From: Halovenus sp.
GTDB lineage: Archaea > Halobacteriota > Halobacteria > Halobacteriales > Haloarculaceae
Assembly (NCBI GenBank): GCA_028274925.1
Contig: JAQCNR010000135.1
Location: 1-22,012 of the forward strand
DNA length: 22,012 nucleotides
Reading direction: 5' to 3'
How positions within the stretch are numbered: the first letter of the stretch is position 1; each line of letters starts with the position of its first letter. The translations under genes and the position numbers were made by a program. This document shows positions 1 to 7,074 of this stretch, piece by piece. A model generated the notes under the pieces. That model searched no databases, was not told the origin of the DNA, and worked only from the letters and a program-made list of their open reading frames with translations.

Positions 1-198
1 TATCGAATGAAGGTTTAGAAATCACAGTTCGGCCGTTTTCGGCCCTGAGAGCAGCGGTAACGGAGCGCGCCAGTGGATTCGGTACAGCGAGTCGAAAGAA
101 CGAATGAGCAATAGCGGTCGCCCACAGCCTTGGCTTTCTCCGTGGAGCGGTCGCTGGGCGAGGGGGTGTACTGTGTCAGCGATGAGAGGGCGAAAAGC
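1..198. other. Window edge, no gene assigned; small hairpin at 31-44
   Basis: I see no convincing coding region here. The open frames on both strands are short and match no family I know. A short perfect inverted repeat at 31-44 (GGCCG, TTTT loop, CGGCC) lies about 155 bases past the stop of the minus-strand TrmB gene. It could be a weak 3' structure, but it is not followed by a T-run on either strand. Confidence 0.35.
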
Positions 199-1257
199 TC
201 AGGCGGAATCGATGCCGGGCGGGCCGTCTCGTCCAACAACGAGTTCGTACGCCTCGATATCTTCGAGGGCGGCGGCCTGCCCGCCAACGTCGACGTGCTC
301 GCCGTTGACTGCCAGTGTGAGCGCAGCGGTTTCGCGGTTAGTGGTGATACCGATATCGACTACCTCACCGTCGACAGTCCGGACCTCACCGGTCTCGACG
401 TCGCGGCCACGGACCGAGGCGTAGAACTCCCCCTCGTCTTCAGAGAGGTCCCGAACACACCGGCGGATAGTGGCGTACCGGCGGGGATACGGTCGGTCTG
501 ATTCGCGCTCGGTAAGTGTCGTCGACGATGGCCAGACCACCGTGTTGAGAAAGCCCAAGACGAGAAAGCCGAGTTCGGAACGGTTGAAGATGACGCCGTA
601 GTTATCGTCCGAGTTGAGCGCCGTCCGCGTCGTGTAGACTGAGTATGCGCCATCAGCGACGGCGACGATGGGCGTCGTAAGCCCTCGGCGGACACGGGTG
701 ACCGTGGCGACACCCGCGTAGTCGAACTCGTCGGCGTCAGGGACCTCGGCCGCCGGCGAGAGCAGCAGTTCGATTGTCACGCCGGCTTCCTGCTGCGTTC
801 GGAGTTGGTCCTCGAACCGACCGAGCAGGTCTGGCGTCAGCGAGAGCACGAGTTCGTACTCGGCGCTGCTGATGACATCGTCGAGATAACGGAGGATGGT
901 CTGGCGGGAGGAGACCAGCGAGACTGCCTCGGCCTCACGCGATGGGGCTGTGTAGGCCTGTTCTAGCCCGTCGACGAGGTCATCGAGCGACGCTCGGACA
1001 TCGTCGAAGGCCTCGGTTGGGTTGATTGCGAGTACCTCCAGCGGCCGGGAATCGCGAAGTTCGACGAAGCCATTGTCGGCGAGACTCCGAACAGTATCGT
1101 ACACTCGAGGTTGTGGGATATCTGTCTTGTCGGCAATCTCGGCGGCAGTGAGTTTTCCGTGTTTCAGTACTGCGAGATACGCGTCAATCTCGTAGTCACC
1201 GAAGTCGAATCGCTCTCCGAACGTGAGAAGATGGTCCGGGAGGTCAGAGTTGGTCAT
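199..1257 (-). CDS. trmB: TrmB-family sugar-sensing transcriptional regulator
   Basis: This 352-aa protein has the TrmB layout. A winged helix-turn-helix lies at about residues 20-80, with the recognition region IADKTDIPQPRVYDTVRSL at about 41-59. A short coiled-coil linker (about 82-105) and a C-terminal effector domain (about 110-350) follow; the length is normal for TrmB proteins. In Halobacterium, TrmB is a glucose-responsive regulator of glycolytic, gluconeogenic and cofactor genes. Here the gene lies 64 bases downstream of gdh on the same strand, so the two may be co-transcribed, and next to the aldolase, dehydratase and kinase genes it would plausibly control. The chosen ATG (1257) starts a normal haloarchaeal N-terminus. 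I saw no clear Shine-Dalgarno motif. The sugar ligand cannot be read from the sequence. Confidence 0.88.
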   Translation of the reverse strand: MTNSDLPDHLLTFGERFDFGDYEIDAYLAVLKHGKLTAAEIADKTDIPQPRVYDTVRSLADNGFVELRDSRPLEVLAINPTEAFDDVRASLDDLVDGLEQAYTAPSREAEAVSLVSSRQTILRYLDDVISSAEYELVLSLTPDLLGRFEDQLRTQQEAGVTIELLLSPAAEVPDADEFDYAGVATVTRVRRGLTTPIVAVADGAYSVYTTRTALNSDDNYGVIFNRSELGFLVLGFLNTVVWPSSTTLTERESDRPYPRRYATIRRCVRDLSEDEGEFYASVRGRDVETGEVRTVDGEVVDIGITTNRETAALTLAVNGEHVDVGGQAAALEDIEAYELVVGRDGPPGIDSA

Positions 1258-1321
1258 ATGCAGTACTCAGACCGGTGCGTAATGAGTCTGTCTTCTGACC
1301 GCAAGCAGGGTGAGCGATGAC

Positions 1322-2380
1322 TCATAACGTATCGAATTCGATTGCGGTCTTGATGGCTGTGTCGTCGGGGTCGAATGCCTCCTGGAACGAGTCGAGGGGA
1401 CTGACTGTCGTGACGTACTCCTCGAGGAACCACGCCGGGAGTTCGGAGAGACTGTCGACGGCGGCCCGGAAGTGACGTGGGCCGGAGTTGACGCTGCCGA
1501 CGATGGCCTTATTCTGCATGACGAGTTCCTCGTGGAACTGACCGAGGTCAACCTCGGCCGTCCAGGAGTCGGGCACGCCCAGCAGTGCCGCGACGCCGTT
1601 CGGGGCGAGTGCGTCGACGCTGCTAACGGCGTGTTTCGGATAGCCAGTTGCCTCGTAGACGAGGTCGACAGGTTCGTAGACGGACGGTATCTCTGGGACT
1701 GGCGTCTCCCGCGAATCGATGTACGTCGCGCCGAGCTGGTCGAGCAGGTCGATGGTGGGGTGGGGTCGGCCCTTGCGCCCGAGGCAGTAGAGCTCCATGT
1801 CGTCGAGCATCGCCACCGTGAGCAGGCCAAGCGAACCGTTGCCGAGTACGAGCGCGGCCTCTGGCTTCCACGTGAACGACGAGCGCGACGCCCGGGCAAG
1901 TTCCAGCGCCTTCTCCGAGATACTGATGGGCTCGACCAGAAACCCCCACTCGGCCGAGTCCCGTGCCATCTCGACGAGAAACTCGGCAGGACTGGTGAAG
2001 TATTCGCTCATGAATCCGTGAGCGCCGTCGATGCCTCGTTCGAGGGTCGCGTCCGGCGGCGCCATATCCGCTTCACCGCGCTCGAAATATTCGTTGCTGC
2101 CCGACGGTGGCGGCCGCCGGACCGTCGGGATGACCACATCGCCGCGGTCGAACGCAGTCCCGTTTGGGTCCTCAACGACGCCAACTGCCTCGTGACCCAT
2201 CACGAGGTGCGATTCACCCGCCGGGAATCCCCCGTGGTTCCCGGCGATGACCTCGTGGTCGGTACCGTCGACACCCACTCGGAGGGTGCGCACGAGTGCC
2301 TCCCCCGGCGCTGGGTCGGGTTTTGGAACGTCGAGTACGACTGGTTCGCTCGCTCCCGCCTCGATAGCGATGGCATCCAT
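1322..2380 (-). CDS. gdh: Glucose 1-dehydrogenase, zinc-dependent medium-chain type (first step of the semi-phosphorylative ED pathway)
   Basis: This 352-aa medium-chain dehydrogenase would oxidise D-glucose to gluconolactone with NAD(P)+. The zinc and catalytic residues described for Haloferax mediterranei glucose dehydrogenase fall at the same numbers: Asp38 (where most relatives have Cys), His63-Glu64 in GHEAVG, and Glu150 in VEP. The nucleotide-binding loop is GNGSLG at 180-185, with GRKGRP (201-206) after the second beta strand, typical of enzymes accepting NADP. The lobe at about 92-110 that binds a structural zinc in other families has no cysteine; the only Cys of the protein is at 199. 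The ATG at 2380 was chosen because homologues begin MDAIAIE-like and a TATA-like box lies 29 bases upstream. The frame stays open upstream, but that sequence is unlike the family. trmB follows on the same strand. Confidence 0.93.
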   Translation of the reverse strand: MDAIAIEAGASEPVVLDVPKPDPAPGEALVRTLRVGVDGTDHEVIAGNHGGFPAGESHLVMGHEAVGVVEDPNGTAFDRGDVVIPTVRRPPPSGSNEYFERGEADMAPPDATLERGIDGAHGFMSEYFTSPAEFLVEMARDSAEWGFLVEPISISEKALELARASRSSFTWKPEAALVLGNGSLGLLTVAMLDDMELYCLGRKGRPHPTIDLLDQLGATYIDSRETPVPEIPSVYEPVDLVYEATGYPKHAVSSVDALAPNGVAALLGVPDSWTAEVDLGQFHEELVMQNKAIVGSVNSGPRHFRAAVDSLSELPAWFLEEYVTTVSPLDSFQEAFDPDDTAIKTAIEFDTL

Positions 2381-2404
2381 ACACCATACTCCCGCCGCAT
2401 TGCT

Positions 2405-2428
2405 GAAATATTTACCGTAAAGCGAGTA
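2405..2428 (-). promoter_or_regulatory. gdh promoter: TATA-like box with adjoining TrmB-like operator
   Basis: On the minus strand a TATA-like box (TAAATATTTC, 2405-2414) is centred 29 bases before the gdh ATG, right for a leaderless transcript. Immediately upstream, bases 2413-2428 read TACC-N7-GAGTA on the plus strand. That is one mismatch from the TrmB operator reported for Halobacterium salinarum (TACT-N7/8-GAGTA). The position and the neighbouring trmB gene support a regulatory role; binding is an inference. Confidence 0.55.
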
Positions 2429-2476
2429 AACAACATCGCCATCGGTGCCCGCCGAGATACGCCACTCACCTGCGAA

Positions 2477-2485
2477 AAATATAAA
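2477..2485 (+). promoter_or_regulatory. Possible TATA box of the kdgA-gad-kdgK operon
   Basis: AAATATAAA lies about 84 bases before the kdgA ATG, implying a leader of roughly 55-60 bases. No closer TATA-like sequence and no Shine-Dalgarno motif before kdgA were seen, so the assignment is tentative. The TrmB-like site at 2413-2428 is about 50 bases upstream and could serve both directions. Confidence 0.35.
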
Positions 2486-2564
2486 CACAATACCGAGTGA
2501 ATACCTACAGAACAGTGCACAGTTGGCGAAGGATATCCTGCTCTGGACCATCGATTGAATAGAT

Positions 2565-3473
2565 ATGTCACAGAATGACCACTCGGTAGATTCGCTGGAC
2601 CTCGCTGGCGTCGTTCCACCCACCGTAACGGCATTCGACGAGAATGGAGATGTGGACCTGGATGGGACTGCCGCGCACGCGCAGTTCGTCGTAGATGGGG
2701 GTGCCAGCGCCGTCTTTCCGCTGGGCACCAACGGCGAGTTCGCGCTGTTGACCGGCGAAGAACGGCGTCAGGTCGTCGAATGTGTGACTGCCGCCGTCGA
2801 CGCGCCGGTCATCGCGGGCGTCGGTGCGCCGAGCACGCGAGCGACGGTTGCCCACGCCGACCACGCCGCGTCGGTCGGTGCTGACGGCGTCGTCGTGGTG
2901 ACACCGTACTACTACCCCATCGACGGGGAGGGCGCGGTCGAACACTACCGCGCGGTCGCAGAAGCAGTCGACGTGCCCGTCTACATCTACCACATCCCGA
3001 GTAAAACGGGCAACCATCTCTCGCTAGAGACAATCGAACGACTGGCTGCCATCGACGGCATCGCTGGCCTCAAAGACTCCTCGAAAGACGTGCCGTGGCT
3101 CACCCAAGCCATCGACGCCGCGCCGGAACTCGATTTTTTAGTCGGGTCGGATTCCCTGTTGTTCGTCGGACTCGAACTGGGGTGTTCGGGACTTGTCAGC
3201 GCCGTCGCCAACGTCTTTCCCGAACTCGTCGTCGACCTGTACGAGGCCCACGCCCGTGGCGACGACAGCGAAGTCCGGCGCTTGCAGTCGCGCGTGTTCG
3301 AGGTTCGGTCGGCACTCAAGCGTGGTCCGTACCTAGCGGGGGTTAAGACCGCCCTCTCGCTTCGTGATATCGGCTTCGACGTGGGCGGCCTCCGCGGACC
3401 ACTTCGTACGATGGACGACGACGACCGCGCGGCGCTGGAGCGTGACCTCCGGGACCTCGACCTGCTCTCGTAA
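2565..3473 (+). CDS. kdgA: DapA-superfamily aldolase, probable 2-keto-3-deoxy-(6-phospho)gluconate aldolase
   Basis: This 302-aa class I aldolase of the DHDPS/N-acetylneuraminate lyase superfamily has an (alpha/beta)8 barrel. The Schiff-base lysine is Lys170 in GLKDSS, the catalytic tyrosine is Tyr142 in YIYHIP, and the carboxylate-binding loop is GTNGEF (54-59) where DHDPS has GTTGE. The superfamily includes dihydrodipicolinate synthase. The context (gdh divergent upstream, gluconate dehydratase and KDG kinase downstream) argues instead for cleavage of KDG or KDPG to pyruvate and glyceraldehyde or its 3-phosphate. Haloferax volcanii is reported to use an unrelated bacterial-type KDPG aldolase for glucose and this archaeal type for the galactose branch, so the true substrate here is open. 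The gene ends 60 bases before gad on the same strand. Confidence 0.82.
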   Translation: MSQNDHSVDSLDLAGVVPPTVTAFDENGDVDLDGTAAHAQFVVDGGASAVFPLGTNGEFALLTGEERRQVVECVTAAVDAPVIAGVGAPSTRATVAHADHAASVGADGVVVVTPYYYPIDGEGAVEHYRAVAEAVDVPVYIYHIPSKTGNHLSLETIERLAAIDGIAGLKDSSKDVPWLTQAIDAAPELDFLVGSDSLLFVGLELGCSGLVSAVANVFPELVVDLYEAHARGDDSEVRRLQSRVFEVRSALKRGPYLAGVKTALSLRDIGFDVGGLRGPLRTMDDDDRAALERDLRDLDLLS

Positions 3474-3494
3474 AGACAACTCGGTTCTGAATGA

Positions 3495-3503
3495 ATACTT
3501 AAG
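3495..3503 (+). promoter_or_regulatory. TATA-like box before gad
   Basis: ATACTTAAG is centred 35 bases upstream of the gad ATG, in the 60-base gap after kdgA. It would give a leader of about 8 bases, so gad-kdgK may have their own promoter in addition to read-through from kdgA. The call rests on sequence and spacing only. Confidence 0.4.
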
Positions 3504-3533
3504 AGATAAGTTGGTCGCTCTGGAACGTGAGGT

Positions 3534-4766
3534 ATGGACAAGGATTACGGCTCGCTACACGACCCCAACGCGACGTACACGATGCGGAATCTCTCCGGCG
3601 ACGCGATGGGTCTCGACAGCGACCGCGGGCCGCGTGACGTTTCTATCACCGACGTACAGACGACGATGGTTGACGGGAACTTCCCGTGGACTCTCGTCCG
3701 CGTGTACACTGACGCGGGAGTCACCGGGACGGGCGAGGCCTACTGGGGCGCTGGCGTCCCGGAACTCATCGAGCGTATGCGGCCGTTTCTCGTCGGTGAG
3801 AACCCCTTGGATATCGACCGCCTGTACCAACATCTCATCCAGAAGATGTCCGGCGAGGGCTCCGTCGAAGGGGTGACCGTCACCGCAATCTCGGGTATCG
3901 AGGTGGCGTTGCACGATCTGGCGGGGAAACTGCTCGGTCTCCCGGCGTACCAGTTACTCGGCGGCAAGTACCGAGACGAGGCACGGGTCTACTGTGACTG
4001 TCACACGGAGAGTGAGGCCGACCCGCGGGCGTGTGCAGACGAAGCAGAACGCGTCGTCGAGGAACTCGGCTACGACGCCCTGAAATTCGACCTCGACGTT
4101 CCTTCGGGCCACGAGAAAGACCGGGCGAACAGACATCTCCGCTCCGGTGAGATTCGACACAAGGTCGACATTGTCGAGGCCGTCACCGAGCGTGTCGGTG
4201 ACCGTGCTGACGTTGCCTTCGATTGTCACTGGTCGTACTCGGCTGACGCCGCCCGACGCCTCGCCCACGCCCTCGAAGAGTACGACGTCTGGTGGCTCGA
4301 AGACCCCGTCCCGCCCGAGAACATCGAGGTCCAGGAGCGAGTCACCAGCGAGACGGTGACGCCAATCGCGGCCGGAGAGAACCGCTACCGCGTCACCGAA
4401 CAGCGCCGCCTCGTCGAGAGTGGTGCCGTCGACATCCTCACGCCGGATTTGCCGAAGGTCGGCGGCATGCGAGAGACGCGCAAAATTGCTGACGTGGCCG
4501 ACCAGTACTACGTGCCGCTGGCACTCCACAACGTCTCCTCGCCAATTGGGACGATGGCAAGCGCCCAGGTTAGCGCCGCCATCCCGAACACGCTGGCCGT
4601 CGAGTTCCATTCCTACGAACTGGACTGGTGGGAAGACTTAGTCGAGGAATCCGTCATCGAAAACGGCCACATCGAGATTCCGGAACAACCAGGGCTCGGC
4701 CTCACGCTCGATATGGACACTGTTGCCGAGCATATGATCGAAGGCGAAACGCTGTTCGACGAATAA
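3534..4766 (+). CDS. gad: Gluconate dehydratase (enolase superfamily, mandelate-racemase group)
   Basis: This 410-aa enolase-superfamily protein would dehydrate D-gluconate (and perhaps D-galactonate) to 2-keto-3-deoxy acids. The capping domain covers about residues 35-145 and the barrel about 150-390. The Mg2+ ligands are visible as Asp230 in FDCHWSY, Glu256 in WLEDPVPPEN and Glu282 in GENRYR. Lys184 in KFDLD and His232 (the D-x-H arrangement) are candidate acid/base residues, and His332 in LHNVSSPIG is the usual barrel-end histidine. Its length and the LHDPNATYTMRNLSGDAMG-like N-terminus fit haloarchaeal gluconate dehydratases. The stop codon TAA shares its last A with the kdgK ATG (TAATG), so the two genes are translationally coupled. 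Specificity for gluconate rather than galactonate is inferred from the linked gdh. Confidence 0.9.
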   Translation: MDKDYGSLHDPNATYTMRNLSGDAMGLDSDRGPRDVSITDVQTTMVDGNFPWTLVRVYTDAGVTGTGEAYWGAGVPELIERMRPFLVGENPLDIDRLYQHLIQKMSGEGSVEGVTVTAISGIEVALHDLAGKLLGLPAYQLLGGKYRDEARVYCDCHTESEADPRACADEAERVVEELGYDALKFDLDVPSGHEKDRANRHLRSGEIRHKVDIVEAVTERVGDRADVAFDCHWSYSADAARRLAHALEEYDVWWLEDPVPPENIEVQERVTSETVTPIAAGENRYRVTEQRRLVESGAVDILTPDLPKVGGMRETRKIADVADQYYVPLALHNVSSPIGTMASAQVSAAIPNTLAVEFHSYELDWWEDLVEESVIENGHIEIPEQPGLGLTLDMDTVAEHMIEGETLFDE

Positions 4767-5716
4767 TGAGTGAACTCGTTACTTTCGGCGAGACGATGCT
4801 CCGACTGTCACCTCCGAGCGGACAGCGTCTCTCCCGTGTCGACAACTTCGATGTCCACGTCGGCGGCGCAGAGAGTAACGTCGCCGTCGCGGCCGCAAAC
4901 CTCGGCGTCGAATCCACGTGGCTGTCTGCACTTCCGGACACTGCCCTTGGGGAGCGAATTGTCCACGCACTCCGCGGCGAAGGGATCGAGACGGAGGTTG
5001 CGTGGACGGACACCGGCCGCGTTGGCACCTACTATCTCGAACGTGGTGGGATGCCCCGCGGGGACTCCGTCGTGTACGACCGCGACGACACGCCAATACG
5101 GGACGCGACACCAGACGACCTCCAGACAGCGCCGGTCCAGTCGGCTGAGTACGTCTTCACGTCGGGCATCACGCCCGCGCTCTCTGCCCAGTCGGCTGCG
5201 ACGACGGCGGCACTGCTCGAAACCGCACAGGAGTCCGGCGCAAAGACTGCCTTCGACCTCAACTACCGCTCGAAACTCTGGACGCCAAGCGAGGCCCGCC
5301 AGACGCTGACAGACCTCTTCGCCATGGTCGATATTCTGTTCGTCGCCGAGCGCGACGCACGGACAGTGCTGGGCTATGACGGAGAAAGTGCGGCTATCGC
5401 ACGCTCGCTCGCAGACCGATACGACTTCGAGACGGTCGTGCTTACCCGCGGCGACGCTGGTGCGCTCGCCATCGGGGATGGTCTCGTCGAACAGCCAGCG
5501 TTCGAGACCGACACCGTCGATGCGGTCGGGTCTGGCGACGCCTTCGTCGGTGGCTTCCTCGCGCGCCGATTCGATGACGCAGAACTCGACGACGCGCTCG
5601 CAACCGGGGCCGCCGCTGCTGCGCTGAAACGGACGGTCGTGGGTGATATGGCACAGTTCGACTCGGCAGATATCGCGTCCGTCCTCGACAACGGCGGCAC
5701 TGCTATCGACCGGTAG
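4766..5716 (+). CDS. kdgK: 2-keto-3-deoxygluconate kinase (PfkB/ribokinase family)
   Basis: This 316-aa PfkB-family sugar kinase would phosphorylate KDG to KDPG with ATP, the step that makes the pathway semi-phosphorylative. The N-terminal substrate motif GGAESNVAVAAANLG is at 33-47 and the KDG-pocket segment FDLNYRSKLW at 163-172. The C-terminal PfkB signature VGSGDAFVGGF is at 254-264, with the catalytic base Asp258 and the GSGD anion hole. The ATG overlaps the gad stop by one base, which settles the start: the frame stays open upstream, but that extension is Arg-rich and simply a shadow of gad. The stop is TAG, and the same frame then stays open for another 40 codons (see next feature). 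It is the last gene of the kdgA-gad-kdgK set. Confidence 0.92.
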   Translation: MSELVTFGETMLRLSPPSGQRLSRVDNFDVHVGGAESNVAVAAANLGVESTWLSALPDTALGERIVHALRGEGIETEVAWTDTGRVGTYYLERGGMPRGDSVVYDRDDTPIRDATPDDLQTAPVQSAEYVFTSGITPALSAQSAATTAALLETAQESGAKTAFDLNYRSKLWTPSEARQTLTDLFAMVDILFVAERDARTVLGYDGESAAIARSLADRYDFETVVLTRGDAGALAIGDGLVEQPAFETDTVDAVGSGDAFVGGFLARRFDDAELDDALATGAAAAALKRTVVGDMAQFDSADIASVLDNGGTAIDR

Positions 5717-5839
5717 TCGGGTCTCGAACCGGTGGAACCGATCGACGTCGGCGAAACGACAACGATCGAATTTCCACTGGCAGTGAACGTCGACGACGTG
5801 ACGCGATACGAGCTCCGGAGCAAGTGGACAGATGAGTAA
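5717..5839 (+). pseudogene. C-terminal remnant of a lost gene (beta-rich secreted or surface-type protein)
   Basis: Directly after the kdgK TAG, and in the same frame, 40 codons run to a TAA with typical haloarchaeal coding style. The peptide contains LEPVEPIDVGETTTIEFPL and NVDDVTRYELRSKW, which reads like the last strands of a beta-sandwich domain as in haloarchaeal FxLYD-type or other surface proteins. No start codon with a full domain lies upstream because kdgK occupies the space. Most likely this is the tail of a gene deleted up to the kdgK stop. A GTG at 5732 could instead open a 35-aa microprotein, or the stretch could be reached by read-through of the TAG. The family assignment is a guess. 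Confidence 0.45.
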
Positions 5840-6033
5840 TCCATTGCTCCTGCCTGACAGCGATACTCGACACACTCACGGCTCTCAAACAAACAACGAG
5901 TGAGCCGCTGCCTGACCTCAGGCGGGACCGAGAACGACGACAGATTGAACGCCGCTCCACAGTGAGTCGAGAATCACTGAGTCGTATCGCTGGCTCGGAA
6001 ACAGTACTCGGTACGAGCTAAGCAGCTCGGTCG
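5840..6033. other. Gene-free spacer with two small inverted repeats
   Basis: I find no convincing gene in this 194-base spacer between the remnant and the isochorismatase gene. It has two short perfect inverted repeats. One is GCCTGA-CC-TCAGGC at 5910-5923. The other is CGAGCT-AAGC-AGCTCG at 6014-6029, five bases past the end of the minus-strand hydrolase gene. The second could be a 3'-end structure of that transcript, although no T-run follows it on the minus strand. Confidence 0.35.
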
Positions 6034-6735
6034 CTAGTGAGAGACTGGGCCGGTATCTGGCGTAATCTGGCCGGTTTCTTTGACCTCTCTGACAATCGGA
6101 TTGCCGTCGTACTCGTCGAGACGGTCTGTGATTTCGGTCAGGTCTCTGACACCGCGAGGCTGGAGATACCGGAGGCATTTGAGTCCGATTTCGTGTAGTT
6201 CCTGCGTCGGTGCGGCTGTCGCCTGTTCGGCGACGCGGAAGGCGTAATCGTGTTCGTGAGCACCATGGGCTGTGTAGTGAACGCAGATGTTGGTCATAAA
6301 CCCGACGAGAATGACCGTATCGATGTCGTAGGTCCGGAGAATATGTTCGAGGTCTGTCCGGTGGAAGAAGTTGTACCGGCGCTTGACGACGACATACTCT
6401 GCTGGTTGCATGTCTGCCTCGTCGATTGAGAGTATCGAGTCGAACTCTTCAGCACAGGTGCCGACGATGCCGTGCTCTGGCTCACACGACTCAATTTCTG
6501 CGCCGTAATCTGCGAAGTCGGGGCGGTGGAGTTCTTTCCCCCAGATAATGGGGATATCTGCGTCTCTTGCGTGCTCGACGACAGTGTCGATATTTTCCAT
6601 GACAGCGTCGCGTCCACCAGGAATCGACGCGGCCCCGGAGCTCATTGCTTCCTCGCTTTCGGTTGTAGATTGCTGCGGGTCAACAACGATCAGTGCCGGC
6701 GTCTCTCCGATTGGGTCGTCTGTTGTCGGAATCAT
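6034..6735 (-). CDS. Isochorismatase-family cysteine hydrolase
   Basis: This 233-aa protein of the isochorismatase-like fold carries the expected Asp-Lys-Cys triad: Asp19 in IVVDPQ, Lys118 in VVVKRRYNFF and the nucleophile Cys151 in MTNICVHYTA, preceded by a cis-peptide-like GFMTN turn. Cysteine-type members are amidases (nicotinamidase, N-carbamoylsarcosine amidase, ureidoacrylate hydrolase), whereas true isochorismatases lack the Cys, so an amide or carbamoyl substrate is more likely. The specific substrate cannot be read. The C-terminal 30 residues are charged and contain no further motif. The ATG at 6735 is supported by a TATA-like box about 35 bases upstream. The gene is divergent from the OCD-family gene across a 339-base gap, so a shared metabolic role is possible but unproven. 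Confidence 0.85.
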   Translation of the reverse strand: MIPTTDDPIGETPALIVVDPQQSTTESEEAMSSGAASIPGGRDAVMENIDTVVEHARDADIPIIWGKELHRPDFADYGAEIESCEPEHGIVGTCAEEFDSILSIDEADMQPAEYVVVKRRYNFFHRTDLEHILRTYDIDTVILVGFMTNICVHYTAHGAHEHDYAFRVAEQATAAPTQELHEIGLKCLRYLQPRGVRDLTEITDRLDEYDGNPIVREVKETGQITPDTGPVSH

Positions 6736-6765
6736 TTGTGTACGACTTGTTTGTGACCCTATGTG

Positions 6766-6774
6766 CTAATAAAG
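6766..6774 (-). promoter_or_regulatory. TATA-like box of the isochorismatase-family gene
   Basis: On the minus strand CTTTATTAG is centred 35 bases before the ATG, predicting a leader of about 8 bases. No Shine-Dalgarno motif is seen. The call rests on position and composition. Confidence 0.45.
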
Positions 6775-7041
6775 ATGACGTATAGTGTAATTTTACCCCG
6801 AAAGTACTACGTATATACAAAGTGGCCAGTGTTTTGATTGTGCTTTTAGATTCCTTACGTGGATGTCTAATTCCCCGGAGTAAGCAACTTCGTTGGGGCT
6901 GTTCTTCGATAATTCAGGAACGGCAGCCATTGCTGTGGGGAAGTGGCGTGCGCTCGGTCCCCGACTCTGCAAGGGTGGCAGGCGGCCGGAGGTACGGCTA
7001 ACTGGCGGACAACCCGTCGAGTGTCGGTGTCAGTGGTGTGA
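6775..7041. other. Intergenic region between divergent genes, AT-rich half and GC-rich half
   Basis: The gap of 339 bases (6736-7074) holds no gene I would accept. Bases 6778-6875 are unusually AT-rich for this window and include GTATATAC (6811-6818, an 8-base palindrome), TATAGTGTAA and TTTTAG, so they could carry extra promoter elements or be the debris of a lost promoter. Bases 6880-7040 return to high GC, without recognisable motifs. A 45-codon minus-strand frame (6793-6930) exists but has poor codon usage (TTA, GTA, AGG). Confidence 0.4.
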
Positions 7042-7050
7042 AGACTAATA
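7042..7050 (+). promoter_or_regulatory. TATA-like box fixing the OCD-family start
   Basis: AGACTAATA is centred about 29 bases before the ATG at 7075, the normal spacing for a leaderless haloarchaeal transcript. The upstream in-frame ATG at 7060 would be too close to this box, so 7075 is preferred. Confidence 0.45.
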
Positions 7051-7074
7051 CGCGACGGGATGGTGCGAACACAC

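Noticed and set aside
15..287. Minus-strand 90-codon frame at the window edge
   Set aside because: It largely overlaps the end of the trmB coding region in another frame and has Arg/Ser/Pro-rich shadow composition, not the acidic make-up of real genes here.
1263..1285. Possible second TrmB site before trmB (TACG-N9-GAGTA on the minus strand)
   Set aside because: The spacing is outside the reported 7-8 bases and the first half has a mismatch, so it is too weak to list as an operator.
5832..5903. Plus-strand 23-codon frame overlapping the end of the remnant (ATG at 5832)
   Set aside because: It is very short, has no ribosome-binding site and no conserved-looking segment.
5910..5923. GCCTGA-CC-TCAGGC as a terminator
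   Set aside because: The loop would be only two to four bases and no T-run follows on either strand; archaeal terminators are mainly T-runs.
6793..6930. Minus-strand 45-codon frame in the hydrolase/OCD spacer
   Set aside because: It uses codons unusual for this genome (TTA, GTA, AGG), runs into the AT-rich promoter half and matches no family I recognise, so a chance frame is more likely.
7060..7074. Longer start for the OCD-family protein (ATG 7060)
   Set aside because: The TATA-like box fits 7075, and family members begin at the MxxVLSD segment.
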